Assembly: GCF_009857445.1 (NCBI RefSeq)
Contig: NZ_WWCN01000003.1
Span: 372,001-436,000, forward strand
DNA: 64,000 nt
Reading direction: 5' to 3'
Source of the DNA: Duganella flavida
GTDB lineage: Bacteria > Pseudomonadota > Gammaproteobacteria > Burkholderiales > Burkholderiaceae_D
Shown here: piece by piece, positions 35,909-44,877 of the stretch
How the letters are laid out: each line of letters starts with the position of its first letter
How positions within the stretch are numbered: the first letter of the stretch is position 1
The notes under the pieces: generated by a model
Databases searched by the model: none
Told to the model about the DNA's origin: nothing
Seen by the model: the letters and a program-made list of their open reading frames with translations, nothing else
Made by a program: the position numbers and the translations under genes

Positions 35909-37606
35909 ATGAACGCTCCTAGCCAGGTAATCCAGACCCATGATGTAGAACTCCAAGCTATCCACGCCGCGCTCAACCGCGTGCAGGCGGTCATCGAGTT
36001 TGACCTGGAAGGGAAAATTCTACACGCCAACGACAACTTCCTGCGCGTGCTGGGCTACTCGCTGAGCGAAGTCCAGGGCCGCCATCACTCGATGTTCTGC
36101 GAACCGGAATTTGCCTCCAGCGCCGTCTACAAGCAGTTCTGGGCCCGCCTGGCAAAGGGCGAGTACGAGCACGGCGAGTATAAGCGCGTGGCCAAAGACG
36201 GCCGCGAGATCTGGATCAACGCCTCCTACAACCCGGTGATGGATGCCGACGGCAAGCCCTACAAAGTGATTAAGTTCGCCACCGACATCACTGAAAACCG
36301 CGTCCGCAACGCCGAGTACGAAGGCAAGGTCAGCGCCATCAGCAAGGCCCAGGCAGTGATCGAATTTGACATGCAAGGTCATGTATTGAGTGCTAACGAT
36401 AATTTCCTTGATGTTATGGGATATTATCTGGACGACATTAAAGGCGAGCATCACCGCATGTTTTGCGATCCTGACTTTTCCGCTAGTGCCGAGTATAAAT
36501 GTTTCTGGCAGAAACTAAATCGTGGCGAATTCGATAGCGGCCGTTACAAACGCCTCGGAAATAATAAAAAGACTATCTGGATTCAAGCTACTTATAATCC
36601 GATTATGGATTTAAATGGCAAGCCATACAAAATAGTTAAATATGCAAGCGATATTACCGCGCAGGTAGCTCTGGAAGAATCGGTAGCCGCCAAGGCCAAA
36701 TCGGACGGCGAGAAGATTACCCGCCTGCTGGACTCGGTCGCGCGCGCTGCCAATGGCGACTTGACCAGCAAGATTGTGGTCGAGGGCGAAGAGCCGCTAG
36801 ACCAGCTGGCCGAAGGCATCAGCAAAATGATTGCCGACCTGCGTAAAGTGATCAGCGACGTGGTGATGTCCGCCAGCGGCCTGGCCGACGCCTCCACCAC
36901 CATTGCCGAACGCTCCAACGGCGTGGCGGTCGGCACCCAGGCGCTGGGCGCTACGGTGGAAGAAATGAATGCCTCCATCGACGGCCTGACCAGCTCGATC
37001 AACACGATTGCCAACAACACCTCGGACGCCGACTCAATGGCCAAGTCCGCCCAGCACGAAGCTGAAGTCGGCGCCAAAGCAGTGGCCAAATCGATTGAAG
37101 CCATGGACCTGATCAACCGCTCGTCGGAAGACATCGGCGAAATCGTCAAGGTCATCAGCGATATTGCCAACCAGACCAATATGCTGGCCTTCAATGCCGC
37201 CATCGAAGCAGCGCGCGCCGGCGAGCACGGGCTGGGCTTCTCGGTGGTGGCGGACGAAGTGCGCAAGCTGGCCGAGCGTTCCTCGCAGGCGACCAAGGAA
37301 ATCTCCAAGCTGATCAACGAATCGGTCAAGCGTGTGTCAGCCGGCAGCGAGATTTCGCGCCAGGCCAGCGACGCGTTCGACAAGATCCTGGCCGGCGTGA
37401 TCAAGACCACCATGGCCATTTCCGATATCTCCAAGGCCACCAACGAGCAATTGCTGACGGCGCGCGAAGTCAGCACCGCCGTGCAGTACATTGCCGAGGA
37501 AGCCGAGAAATCGGCTGCCGCCTGCGACAGCATTGCCCGCTCGACCGAGGGGCTGAACCAGCGCGCCGGCGACCTGAATAAAACCGTGGCCGGCTTTACG
37601 GTGTAA
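35909..37606 (+). CDS. Soluble methyl-accepting chemoreceptor with two PAS domains (BdlA-like layout)
   Basis: This is a 565-residue protein without signal or membrane segments. PAS1 is at about 20-130 and PAS2 at about 140-250. Both have the NDNFLxVxGY and HHxMFCxPxF motifs and a PAC end ([28 protein letters not shown]). A HAMP-like linker and the signalling hairpin follow ([20 protein letters not shown] at about 425). Pseudomonas BdlA, which controls biofilm dispersal, has the same layout; the ligand here (haem, FAD or other) is not shown. There is no CheR-docking pentapeptide at the end. PAS2 (about 36360-36660) uses far more A/T than the rest. It leads an operon with cheR, cheD and a CheW protein. 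Confidence 0.9.
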   Translation: MNAPSQVIQTHDVELQAIHAALNRVQAVIEFDLEGKILHANDNFLRVLGYSLSEVQGRHHSMFCEPEFASSAVYKQFWARLAKGEYEHGEYKRVAKDGREIWINASYNPVMDADGKPYKVIKFATDITENRVRNAEYEGKVSAISKAQAVIEFDMQGHVLSANDNFLDVMGYYLDDIKGEHHRMFCDPDFSASAEYKCFWQKLNRGEFDSGRYKRLGNNKKTIWIQATYNPIMDLNGKPYKIVKYASDITAQVALEESVAAKAKSDGEKITRLLDSVARAANGDLTSKIVVEGEEPLDQLAEGISKMIADLRKVISDVVMSASGLADASTTIAERSNGVAVGTQALGATVEEMNASIDGLTSSINTIANNTSDADSMAKSAQHEAEVGAKAVAKSIEAMDLINRSSEDIGEIVKVISDIANQTNMLAFNAAIEAARAGEHGLGFSVVADEVRKLAERSSQATKEISKLINESVKRVSAGSEISRQASDAFDKILAGVIKTTMAISDISKATNEQLLTAREVSTAVQYIAEEAEKSAAACDSIARSTEGLNQRAGDLNKTVAGFTV

Positions 37607-37608
37607 TC

Positions 37609-38424
37609 ATGGACGCCACCGGTATCACTCCCGCCACGCTGACCGCGCTGATCGCACTGGTGCGCAAGCACACCGGCATTGCGATGAGCGAACGCAAAAG
37701 CGTACTGTTGGAACGCCGCCTGCGCCCGCGCGTGCAGGCACTCAAACTGGGCAGTTACCAGGCTTACCTCGACAAGGTGGAGCAGGACCGGGCCGAAGTG
37801 CCGCACTTTATCGACCTGGTCACCACCAACGACACCCTGTTCTTCCGCACCCCGCAGGTGTGGGACTACGTCGAGCAGGAATTCCTGCCGCAGTGGTGGA
37901 AAGACCATCCGGGCAAGCGCCTGAAAATCTGGTCGGCAGCCGCCTCCAGCGGCGAGGAACTGTACTCGATGGCCATGCTGTGCGAGGAGTTCCAGGAGCG
38001 CCATCCGGGCTTCAGCTACCAGATTCATGCGACCGATATTTCGCAGCAGATCCTGGCGCTGGCGCGTGACGGCCAGTACAGCGGCCGCTCGGTTGAGCGC
38101 ATCCAGGAAACCCATCCGGACTGGGTGAAAAAATACTTCCGTCCCAGCGCCAATGGCCTGCGGGTGGTGGACGCGCTGAAGAAGAATGTCGACCTGGCGC
38201 AGCACAACCTGATGACGCCGCTGAAACCGGCCAAGCAGTTTGACCTGGTATTCCTGCGCAACGTGCTGATTTACTTCGATCAGGAGCATCAGCAAACCAT
38301 ACTGCAACAAGCACGGTTGAGCATGGCTTCGCACGCCATCATGATCGTGGGCGAATCGGAGTCGATCTCGGGCATGAACACCGCCTATCAGTTCGACCGG
38401 CCAATGATTTATCGAATGGAATAA
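37609..38424 (+). CDS. cheR: Chemotaxis protein methyltransferase CheR
   Basis: This is a 271-residue SAM-dependent enzyme that methylates glutamates of chemoreceptors. The N-terminal helical domain is VRKHTGIAMSERKSVLLERR, and the catalytic domain has FFRTPQVWDYV, KIWSAAASSGEELYSMAM (SAM motif) and FDLVFLRNVLIYFD. It begins two bases after the receptor gene. With cheD in the same operon, receptor adaptation is probably set locally. Confidence 0.93.
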   Translation: MDATGITPATLTALIALVRKHTGIAMSERKSVLLERRLRPRVQALKLGSYQAYLDKVEQDRAEVPHFIDLVTTNDTLFFRTPQVWDYVEQEFLPQWWKDHPGKRLKIWSAAASSGEELYSMAMLCEEFQERHPGFSYQIHATDISQQILALARDGQYSGRSVERIQETHPDWVKKYFRPSANGLRVVDALKKNVDLAQHNLMTPLKPAKQFDLVFLRNVLIYFDQEHQQTILQQARLSMASHAIMIVGESESISGMNTAYQFDRPMIYRME

Positions 38425-38427
38425 GCC

Positions 38428-38994
38428 ATGCATGCCACGTTATTGAACGCTCCAATCCGGCCATCAACGGTGCCGTGGGATGACCTGAGCAGCGACGAAT
38501 TCCGGGTCATGCCCGGCGGACCGCTGCAAGTGGCGATGGGCCAGCTGAAAATCGGCGTCCGCACCGGCCAGCTGCAAGCGCTGCTGGGCTCCTGCGTGGG
38601 CATTGCCTTCATCTGGAAAAAGCAGCGCCGCTGCGGGCTGGCGCATTGCCTGCTGCCGGAAGCTGTTACCGGCCCGGGCGAACTGGGCGCGCGCTATGTC
38701 AGTCAGGCTGTGCCTTCGCTGCTGCGCCTGATTGGCGCGACCGAAGCCGATTATGCCGATATCGAAGTCATCCTGGCCGGCGGCGCCACCATGCTGAACG
38801 GCTGCTCCAGCCGGCTGCAAATCGGCCAGCAGAATGCCGATGCGGCGCGGCGCTATCTGCGCAAATACGGCCTGAATGTGGCCTACTGCCGCGTCGGCGG
38901 AAAATGCGGCCGCACCTTGACCATTGATTGCGCAGCCTGCGACTACACGGTGCAGGAAATCGTCACCCCATGCGCCGGAGCCACCTATGCCTGA
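38428..38994 (+). CDS. cheD: Chemoreceptor glutamine deamidase CheD
   Basis: This is a 188-residue protein. The catalytic Cys is in LGSCVGIAF and the His in CGLAHCLLPEA, followed by VILAGGATML. CheD converts specific receptor glutamines to glutamate and can be sequestered by CheC/CheY-P in some bacteria. Its N-terminal 40 residues are a family-typical lead (VMPGGPLQVAMGQLKIG). It starts 3 bases after cheR and overlaps the next gene by 8 bases. Confidence 0.92.
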   Translation: MHATLLNAPIRPSTVPWDDLSSDEFRVMPGGPLQVAMGQLKIGVRTGQLQALLGSCVGIAFIWKKQRRCGLAHCLLPEAVTGPGELGARYVSQAVPSLLRLIGATEADYADIEVILAGGATMLNGCSSRLQIGQQNADAARRYLRKYGLNVAYCRVGGKCGRTLTIDCAACDYTVQEIVTPCAGATYA

Positions 38995-40501
38995 TGCGTC
39001 CACGATTAACTGCACCGAATTGTTTGGCTCCTTTGTGCTGGGCGACGACGAGTTCGCCCTGCCCGCCAACTGCTTCCGCGAAGTAGTGAACTACCCGGCA
39101 AAGGTCTCTGCCCTGCCCTTGTCGCCACGCTTTCTCGAAGGCGTGTTCACACTGCGCGGCAGCGTGATCCCGGTGGTTAATCTGGGCCGCGTGTTCAATC
39201 CCGAGGCGCGCGCTGCGCTGCCTAGCGATAAAATCGCCATCCTCGATTACGACGGTGTGCTGGTCGGCATACTGTTCGACGCCACCGGCGAAATCCTGCG
39301 CGTGCGTCCCGAGCAGCGCAGCACGCTGACCTATGCCGACGGCGAAAAGCGCGGCGTGGTGGCCGGCACCATTCTGCTCGATCATGGCGCGCGGCTGGTG
39401 CAAGTGCTCGATCCAGACACGCTGATCCGCATTGAAAACGTGCCGCAGGTGCTGGCACTACAATGCTCCGACCGCGAATCGCGCCGCCATCATGGCGAGC
39501 GCCGCCAGTGCGTCAGCTTCCGCGTCGGCATCTCTTCGTTTGCGTTTGAGATGGCGGCGATCCAGGAGATTATCCGCGTGCCGGAGTTGCAGCCTTCGGT
39601 GCTGAACAGCGCGCTGTGCCTGGGCCGCATCAACTTCCGTGGCAGCCCGGTAGCGGTGGTAGATTTTGCTACCCTGCTCAATGCGGCCAACCGCGGCGAG
39701 CAGGCGACAACCACGGACCAGCGTATCATCGTGGCGCGCATCGACGACGCCACCATCGGTTTTCTGGTTGATTCGGTCGACAACATCGTCAACTTCTACA
39801 ACGAAGAAATCATGCCGATCCCGATGCTGAGCAAGGCGCGCGCTGGCATGTTCGGCGGCTGCCTGTCCAAGCCGGAGTTGGGCGACATCTTCTTCCTCGA
39901 CCATCACCAGATCTTCTCCAGCAACGAGATCAAGGAAATGCGCACCGGCCACGCCAACCTGTATCCCAAGGATGATGCACAAGTGGCCAAGATCGAACGG
40001 CGCGAAGCGGCGCGCGGCCAGCGCAAGGTCTACATCACCTTTGCGCTGGAGAACAGCTACGCGGTGGAGATCAAGCAGGTGCGCGAGATTATCGACCTCA
40101 CCGTTGGCGAGATCACCTGCCCGCCCGGCCTGCCCGCCTTCATGCGCGGCATGCTCAACTTGCGCAAGCAGATGGTAACCGTGATCGACCTGCGCGGCCT
40201 GTACGGCATGCCGCCGCTAGAAGATGCTTCGCAATCGAAAATTCTGGTCGTCGAACGCGGCGATGAATGCTACGGCCTGCTAGTCGATGCAGTGGAAAAC
40301 ATCATGACCATTGCCGACAACAAGCGCTTCGGCGCGCCCAAGATGATGCGCAATCCAAATTCGCAAGGCGATCCGCGTTCGGAAATGGATGAGGTCATCG
40401 ACATCGAGGGCGAAGGCGGTGCGCACCAGACCCTGAGCGTGTTCGAATGCGCGCGCCTGCTGGAACGGCTGGCCAAGGAGATCCCGGCGCTGGCGGCATA
40501 G
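38987..40501 (+). CDS. Triple CheW-domain scaffold protein
   Basis: This is a 504-residue protein with three successive CheW-like domains at about 10-150, 175-320 and 350-495. Each has the beta-barrel signature (LFGSFVLGDDEFALPANC; CVSFRVGISSFAFEMAAIQE; VYITFALENSYAVEIKQVRE) and an R-G-x-x-x-P/T-V-x-D-L segment. CheW links receptors to the CheA kinase, so three tandem copies could bridge several partners. The ATG at 38987 overlaps the cheD stop region and gives a normal domain start. No CheA, CheY or CheB is encoded nearby, so the kinase must come from another locus. Confidence 0.88.
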   Translation: MPDASTINCTELFGSFVLGDDEFALPANCFREVVNYPAKVSALPLSPRFLEGVFTLRGSVIPVVNLGRVFNPEARAALPSDKIAILDYDGVLVGILFDATGEILRVRPEQRSTLTYADGEKRGVVAGTILLDHGARLVQVLDPDTLIRIENVPQVLALQCSDRESRRHHGERRQCVSFRVGISSFAFEMAAIQEIIRVPELQPSVLNSALCLGRINFRGSPVAVVDFATLLNAANRGEQATTTDQRIIVARIDDATIGFLVDSVDNIVNFYNEEIMPIPMLSKARAGMFGGCLSKPELGDIFFLDHHQIFSSNEIKEMRTGHANLYPKDDAQVAKIERREAARGQRKVYITFALENSYAVEIKQVREIIDLTVGEITCPPGLPAFMRGMLNLRKQMVTVIDLRGLYGMPPLEDASQSKILVVERGDECYGLLVDAVENIMTIADNKRFGAPKMMRNPNSQGDPRSEMDEVIDIEGEGGAHQTLSVFECARLLERLAKEIPALAA

Positions 40502-40548
40502 ACTGCGGTGGAGTACAGTAAGGTCTTTACTCACCCGGAGGTTTATCC

Positions 40549-41241
40549 ATGCCTGTATCGCGCCGCGCCATCGCCCTGTTGATCCCGTTAAGCTTGCTGG
40601 CCGCCAGCGCTTATGCCCTGTCGCTGGACGACCTCACCAACAAAGACGCCTCCGGCGGTTTGAAAGCGGCGCTGGAAACCGGCTCGGCCGCTGCCGTGTC
40701 CAAACTCGGCGCCGATGGCGGTTTCCTCAACAACGACAAGGTGCGCATCCCGCTGCCGAAGATCCTTGAACAAGCGCGCCCGCTGCTGAAGATGACCGGC
40801 AAAAGCCAGCAGCTCGACGACCTCGTGGTGCAGATGAATCACGCCGCCGAAGCCGCCGTACCGATGGCCAAGCCGCTGCTGCTGGACGCGGTCAAGTCGA
40901 TGAGCATCACCGATGCCAAGAACATCCTGACCGGCGGCGACACCTCGGTTACGGATTTCTTCCGTAGTAAAACGCAGGACAAGCTGGCGGTGCAATTCCT
41001 GCCGGTGGTAAAAAAAGTCACCGACAAGTCCGGTGTGGCGACCAAGTACAACGCCGCCATGAGCCTGGCGCCGAAACTGGGCGTGGTGTCCAAAGACCAA
41101 GCCACGGTGGAAGGCTACGTCACCCAGCGCGCGCTGGACGGTCTCTACACCATGATCGCTGAAGAAGAGAAAGCCATCCGCGCCGACCCGCTGGGAACCG
41201 GCAGCAAACTGATAGGCAAAGTCTTCGGCGCGCTTAAATAA
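40549..41241 (+). CDS. DUF4197 family exported protein
   Basis: This is a 230-residue protein with a signal peptide (residues 1-23, LSLLAASAYA). The DUF4197 core has GGLKAALETGSAAAVSKLG, the IPLPKILEQARPLLK helix and ITDAKNILTGGDTSVTDFF. The family is periplasmic, all-helical and of unknown function. A good site (CCGGAGGTTTATCC) precedes the ATG. It stands alone, with its own terminator. Confidence 0.88.
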   Translation: MPVSRRAIALLIPLSLLAASAYALSLDDLTNKDASGGLKAALETGSAAAVSKLGADGGFLNNDKVRIPLPKILEQARPLLKMTGKSQQLDDLVVQMNHAAEAAVPMAKPLLLDAVKSMSITDAKNILTGGDTSVTDFFRSKTQDKLAVQFLPVVKKVTDKSGVATKYNAAMSLAPKLGVVSKDQATVEGYVTQRALDGLYTMIAEEEKAIRADPLGTGSKLIGKVFGALK

Positions 41242-41258
41242 GGTTGTCTCCTCCCTCT

Positions 41259-41282
41259 GCCCGGTTCGCCGGGCATTTTTTT
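41259..41282 (+). terminator. Rho-independent terminator after the DUF4197 gene
   Basis: GCCCGG, TTCG loop, CCGGGC, then A and seven T. Confidence 0.88.
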
Positions 41283-41290
41283 GCTACAAT

Positions 41291-41311
41291 AGATAGGTAG
41301 CCTACCTATCT
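41291..41311. promoter_or_regulatory. Palindromic operator of the MarR/efflux operon
   Basis: Perfect 10-bp arms AGATAGGTAG and CTACCTATCT flank one central base. The site ends 7 bases before the marR ATG and follows a possible -10 (TACAAT, 41285-41290). The position fits autorepression by the MarR protein. Confidence 0.7.
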
Positions 41312-41318
41312 TACTATC

Positions 41319-41762
41319 ATGACCACCGACATCCCCCAACATGCCATTGCGCTGGCCGACGAGCTGCGCGTGGCCCTGCATCATGTGTTCCGGCGCCTGC
41401 GGCAGGAAAGCGACGACGATCCGTCCGGCCTCACCCTGCAGCAGAAAATGCTGATTTCGACCATTAGCCTGCAACCGGGCATCGGCGTGGCCGAGCTGGC
41501 GCGACAGGAAAAGCTGCGTGGCCCCACCATGAGCGGCCACATCAAGACGCTGGAAGCATTCAACCTGGTCAAGCGCGACGCGCCTGATCCGGAAGACCGC
41601 CGCCGCAGCGGCTTGCTGCTGACCGAGCACGGGACGGCGGTACTGAACGACATCCGTGCCCGCCGTCGCGACTGGCTAGCCCGCAAGCTGGCGCAATTAC
41701 CGCCAGAAGGCGCAGTCGCCCTGCGCAATGCCCTTATTTACCTCAACGAGATTGGCGAATGA
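41319..41762 (+). CDS. MarR family transcriptional regulator
   Basis: This is a 147-residue winged-helix repressor. The helix-turn-helix and wing are GIGVAELARQEKLRGPTMSGHIKTLEA and DAPDPEDRRRSGLLLTEHG, with dimerisation helices at both ends. MarR proteins usually repress an adjacent efflux operon and release DNA on binding phenolic or drug ligands. A palindrome lies immediately upstream. The ATG of the transporter overlaps its TGA (ATGA), giving coupled translation. Confidence 0.92.
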   Translation: MTTDIPQHAIALADELRVALHHVFRRLRQESDDDPSGLTLQQKMLISTISLQPGIGVAELARQEKLRGPTMSGHIKTLEAFNLVKRDAPDPEDRRRSGLLLTEHGTAVLNDIRARRRDWLARKLAQLPPEGAVALRNALIYLNEIGE

Positions 41763-43159
41763 ATCAACAGATCCGAAACATCTACATGGGGCTGGTCATC
41801 ATGATCGCCCTGGCGGCGCTGGACCAGAGCATCGTGGCCACCGCCCTGCCGCGCATCGTGTCCGACCTCGGCGGCATGGCGCACCTGTCGTGGGTGGTGA
41901 CGGCCTATGTGCTGGCCTCGACCGCCACGATGCCGCTGTACGGCAAACTCAGCGACCAGTACGGCCGCAAGCCGCTGCTGTACACGGCCATCATCATCTT
42001 CCTGATCGGCTCGGCGCTGTGCGGGCTGGCGCAGAACATGGTGGAGCTAATCGCCTTCCGCGCTATCCAGGGACTTGGTGCGGGCGGTTTCATGCCGCTG
42101 GCCCAAATCGTAATTGCCGACCTGATTCCGCCGGCCGAACGCGGCAAGCGCCAGGGTAGCATCGCCGCCGTGTATGCGGCCACCAGCGTGCTGGGACCGG
42201 TGCTTGGCGGACTGATGACGGATTGGCTGTCGTGGCATTCGATTTTCTACATCAACCTGCCGGTGGGCGCGCTGGCGATGTATGTCATTGCTAAGTCCAT
42301 GCCGCATGATAAGAAGCACCATGCGCACAAGATCGACTATCTCGGTTCGGTGCTGCTGACCGGTGCGATCACGGCGGCGCTGCTGGTGCTGGCGCTGGGC
42401 GGCAACGAATGGCCGTGGCATTCGCAGGAAGTGCTGTACACCAGCATACTGGCTGGCGTGCTGGCGATGGCGCTGCTGTGGCACGTACGCCGCGTGCCAG
42501 AGCCGGTGCTGCCGCCAGACCTGTTCCACAATCGCGTGTTCAACGTCGCCAGCGTGGTGCTGGCGCTGACCTTCGTTGGTATGATGGGTTCCAGCGTGTT
42601 CTTCCCGCTGCTGTTCCAGATGGTGATGGGCGCAACGCCCGCCAGTTCCGGCCTGCTGACCATGCCGATGATGGTGGGCATGGTGATCGCCTCGGCGCTG
42701 AACGGCCGCGCGCTGGCCAAGTCGGGCCGCTACAAACCTGCGCAAGTGCTGGGCCTGTCGATGGCGACGGCGGCATTCGCGGCGCTGGCTTGGGGCATCA
42801 GCTCGGCAGCCGGCTACATGGTGCTGGAGCCAGCCATCTTCGTACTGGGCGCTGGGCTGGGATTGGTGATGCCGAATATGACCATCGCCGTCCAAAACGC
42901 CCTGCCGCTGATGCGGCGCGGCGTCGGCACGGCGATGCTGGGCTTCTTCCGTTCGTTGGGCGGCCTGATCGGCGTGACCGGTTCCGGCGCGATCCTGGCG
43001 CAGCAATTGCATGGGCAAGCGGCCAATGCGGAGCTGTACCGCCACGCCATCGGCACCATCTTCAGCGCCGGCACGGTGCTGGTAGGCCTCGGCCTGCTGA
43101 TGCTGTTCTGGCTACCGGAAACCCCGCTGGCACTGCATAGTCCGGCAAAGCAAGCATGA
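41759..43159 (+). CDS. DHA2-type MFS multidrug transporter (EmrB/QacA-like)
   Basis: This is a 466-residue, 14-helix drug:proton antiporter. LDQSIVATALPRIVSDLGG is the DHA2 signature, GKLSDQYGRKPLL is motif A, and RAIQGLGAGGFMPLAQ and SVLGPVLGGLMTD (motif C) follow. It exports toxic compounds across the inner membrane. No EmrA-type adaptor gene is next to it. Regulation by the coupled MarR gene is likely. Confidence 0.9.
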   Translation: MNQQIRNIYMGLVIMIALAALDQSIVATALPRIVSDLGGMAHLSWVVTAYVLASTATMPLYGKLSDQYGRKPLLYTAIIIFLIGSALCGLAQNMVELIAFRAIQGLGAGGFMPLAQIVIADLIPPAERGKRQGSIAAVYAATSVLGPVLGGLMTDWLSWHSIFYINLPVGALAMYVIAKSMPHDKKHHAHKIDYLGSVLLTGAITAALLVLALGGNEWPWHSQEVLYTSILAGVLAMALLWHVRRVPEPVLPPDLFHNRVFNVASVVLALTFVGMMGSSVFFPLLFQMVMGATPASSGLLTMPMMVGMVIASALNGRALAKSGRYKPAQVLGLSMATAAFAALAWGISSAAGYMVLEPAIFVLGAGLGLVMPNMTIAVQNALPLMRRGVGTAMLGFFRSLGGLIGVTGSGAILAQQLHGQAANAELYRHAIGTIFSAGTVLVGLGLLMLFWLPETPLALHSPAKQA

Positions 43160-43170
43160 CCGGGTAACAA

Positions 43171-43193
43171 AAAGGCGCCGATTGGCGCCTTTT
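43171..43193. terminator. Bidirectional terminator between the efflux gene and the MCP gene
   Basis: AAAGGCGCC (43171-43179), loop GATT, GGCGCCTTT (43184-43192). T-runs follow on both strands, serving the two convergent genes. Confidence 0.8.
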
Positions 43194-43195
43194 CC

Positions 43196-44800
43196 TTAGC
43201 GGCTCAGCGCCAGTAGCGGCCGGCGCACGGTGTCGCGATGGCCGATGCGGGGAGTGCTGGTGTCCAGCTTGAAGGTGCTGACCATTTCTTCCAGCTGTGC
43301 GGCTTGCTCTTGCATGGCGTTGGCAGCGGCTGCGGCTTCTTCCACCAGCGCGGCGTTTTGCTGGGTCACTTCGTCCATCGACACGATGGCCTGGTTGATC
43401 TGCTCAATGCCCGCGCTTTGCTCTTCGCCTGCGATCATGATCTCGGTCATGATGCCGGTTACACGCTCCACGCTGCTGACGATTTCATCCATCGTCGCGC
43501 CGGCTTTATCCACCAGCTGGGTGCCGGCGTCCACTTGCTCCACCGATGCGGTGATAAGCTCTTTAATCTCTTTCGCCGCCGCCGCCGAGCGTTGCGCCAG
43601 GTTGCGCACTTCGGTCGCCACCACGGCAAAGCCACGGCCTTGCTCGCCAGCGCGGGCTGCTTCCACGGCCGCATTCAGCGCCAGGATATTGGTCTGGAAA
43701 GCGATGCCATCAATCACGCCAATGATGTCGGCAATCTTGCGCGACGAGCTGTTGATGGTGCCCATGGTGTCCACCACTTGCGACACCAGCTGACCACCCT
43801 TGCCTGCCACATCTTGCGCGCTCCGCGCCAGCTGGTTGGCTTGACGGGCGTTGTCGGCGTTCTGGCGCACGGTCGAAGTCAGCTCTTCCAGCGAGGACGC
43901 GGTTTCTTCCAGCGCCGCAGCCTGGCTCTCGGTACGGCGCGACAGATCGAGGTTGCCGGCGGCGATTTCCGAGCTGGCGGTAGCGATGGCGCTGCTGCCG
44001 GTGCGGATGCTGCTGACGGTGCCGGACATCTGGTCCTGCATCTTGGTCAGGCCGTTCATCAGCTTGCCCATTTCGTCGTTGCGGTCGGCAGCGATGCGGT
44101 TGGCGAGGTTGCCGGCAGCGATCTGGTCGAAGTGACCCAAGGCCGTTTCCAGCGGACGCAGGATGGCGCGCAGCAAACGCACGGCCGAGAAGATAATCAG
44201 CGCCGCACCCAGCACCAGCGCAATGATGTAGCCCTTGGTGAAACCGGAGAAGAACGACTGGCTGTCATCGTAGTGCGACTTGGCGCCGTCCATCTGGAAG
44301 TTTTCCAGCTTGACCGAGGCGGCGTCAAACACGCCGAACTGGGCCGACAGGGTTTTCATCGACAGTTCTTCGATCTTGTCCTGACTGTGTTCGCGCAGCG
44401 CAGTCATCAAGGCACGCATTTCCTTCACGTACAGGGTGCGTTTGGCGTCTAGATCGGTGGCCAGCGCTTTTTCGTCGTCGCCCAGCGGCAGCGCCAGATA
44501 GCTTTTCCATGCCTTGTCGGCGTCTTCGATGAAACCATCGGCGCGGCTGAGAGTCTTGTCGAGGTCCGCTGCTTCAGGATGAAACACGCCGCGGTCAATC
44601 ACGAAGCGCGAGCGGTTCAGAAAATTCTTGGCGTTGGCCAGCGCGATCGTCGACGCCAGCTGGTTGGAGTACACGTCTTTCAACGCGTAATTGACGGTGT
44701 TCATGCCAAAGATGCTCAGGCCGCCAAGGGCCAGCATCAGCACGCCCAATACCGACATAGTCAGGATCAGGCGGGCGCGTATGGTTATGCTGTTGAACAT
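43196..44800 (-). CDS. Transmembrane methyl-accepting chemotaxis protein (Tar-like)
   Basis: This is a 534-residue receptor. The first helix (LILTMSVLGVLMLALGGLSI), a periplasmic four-helix-bundle sensor of about 150 residues, and the second helix (GYIIALVLGAALIIFSAVRL, about 190-210) are followed by HAMP (LRPLETALGHFDQIAAGNL) and the signalling domain with QTNILALNAAVEAARAGEQG. Methylation helices contain EEEA/EAAA-type sites. There is no C-terminal pentapeptide. The ligand is not predictable. It is downstream of the acyl-CoA ligase (77-base gap) and probably has its own promoter there. Confidence 0.92.
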   Translation of the reverse strand: MFNSITIRARLILTMSVLGVLMLALGGLSIFGMNTVNYALKDVYSNQLASTIALANAKNFLNRSRFVIDRGVFHPEAADLDKTLSRADGFIEDADKAWKSYLALPLGDDEKALATDLDAKRTLYVKEMRALMTALREHSQDKIEELSMKTLSAQFGVFDAASVKLENFQMDGAKSHYDDSQSFFSGFTKGYIIALVLGAALIIFSAVRLLRAILRPLETALGHFDQIAAGNLANRIAADRNDEMGKLMNGLTKMQDQMSGTVSSIRTGSSAIATASSEIAAGNLDLSRRTESQAAALEETASSLEELTSTVRQNADNARQANQLARSAQDVAGKGGQLVSQVVDTMGTINSSSRKIADIIGVIDGIAFQTNILALNAAVEAARAGEQGRGFAVVATEVRNLAQRSAAAAKEIKELITASVEQVDAGTQLVDKAGATMDEIVSSVERVTGIMTEIMIAGEEQSAGIEQINQAIVSMDEVTQQNAALVEEAAAAANAMQEQAAQLEEMVSTFKLDTSTPRIGHRDTVRRPLLALSR

Positions 44801-44877
44801 GGTTTTCCTCTAGAAAAATTCCGTAAGGCAATAATGTACGAGGAAAACAGTTCGGGGTCAAACTATTTATTACTAAA

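Noticed and set aside
36592-38433. 613-codon minus-strand frame opposite the chemoreceptor and cheR
   Set aside because: Shadow of two well-identified genes; the Ser/Ala/Leu-rich part mirrors the coiled coil of the receptor.
44854-44860. GGGGTCA near the MCP start as another REP copy
   Set aside because: Only seven bases are shared and there is no palindrome, so a chance match is likely.
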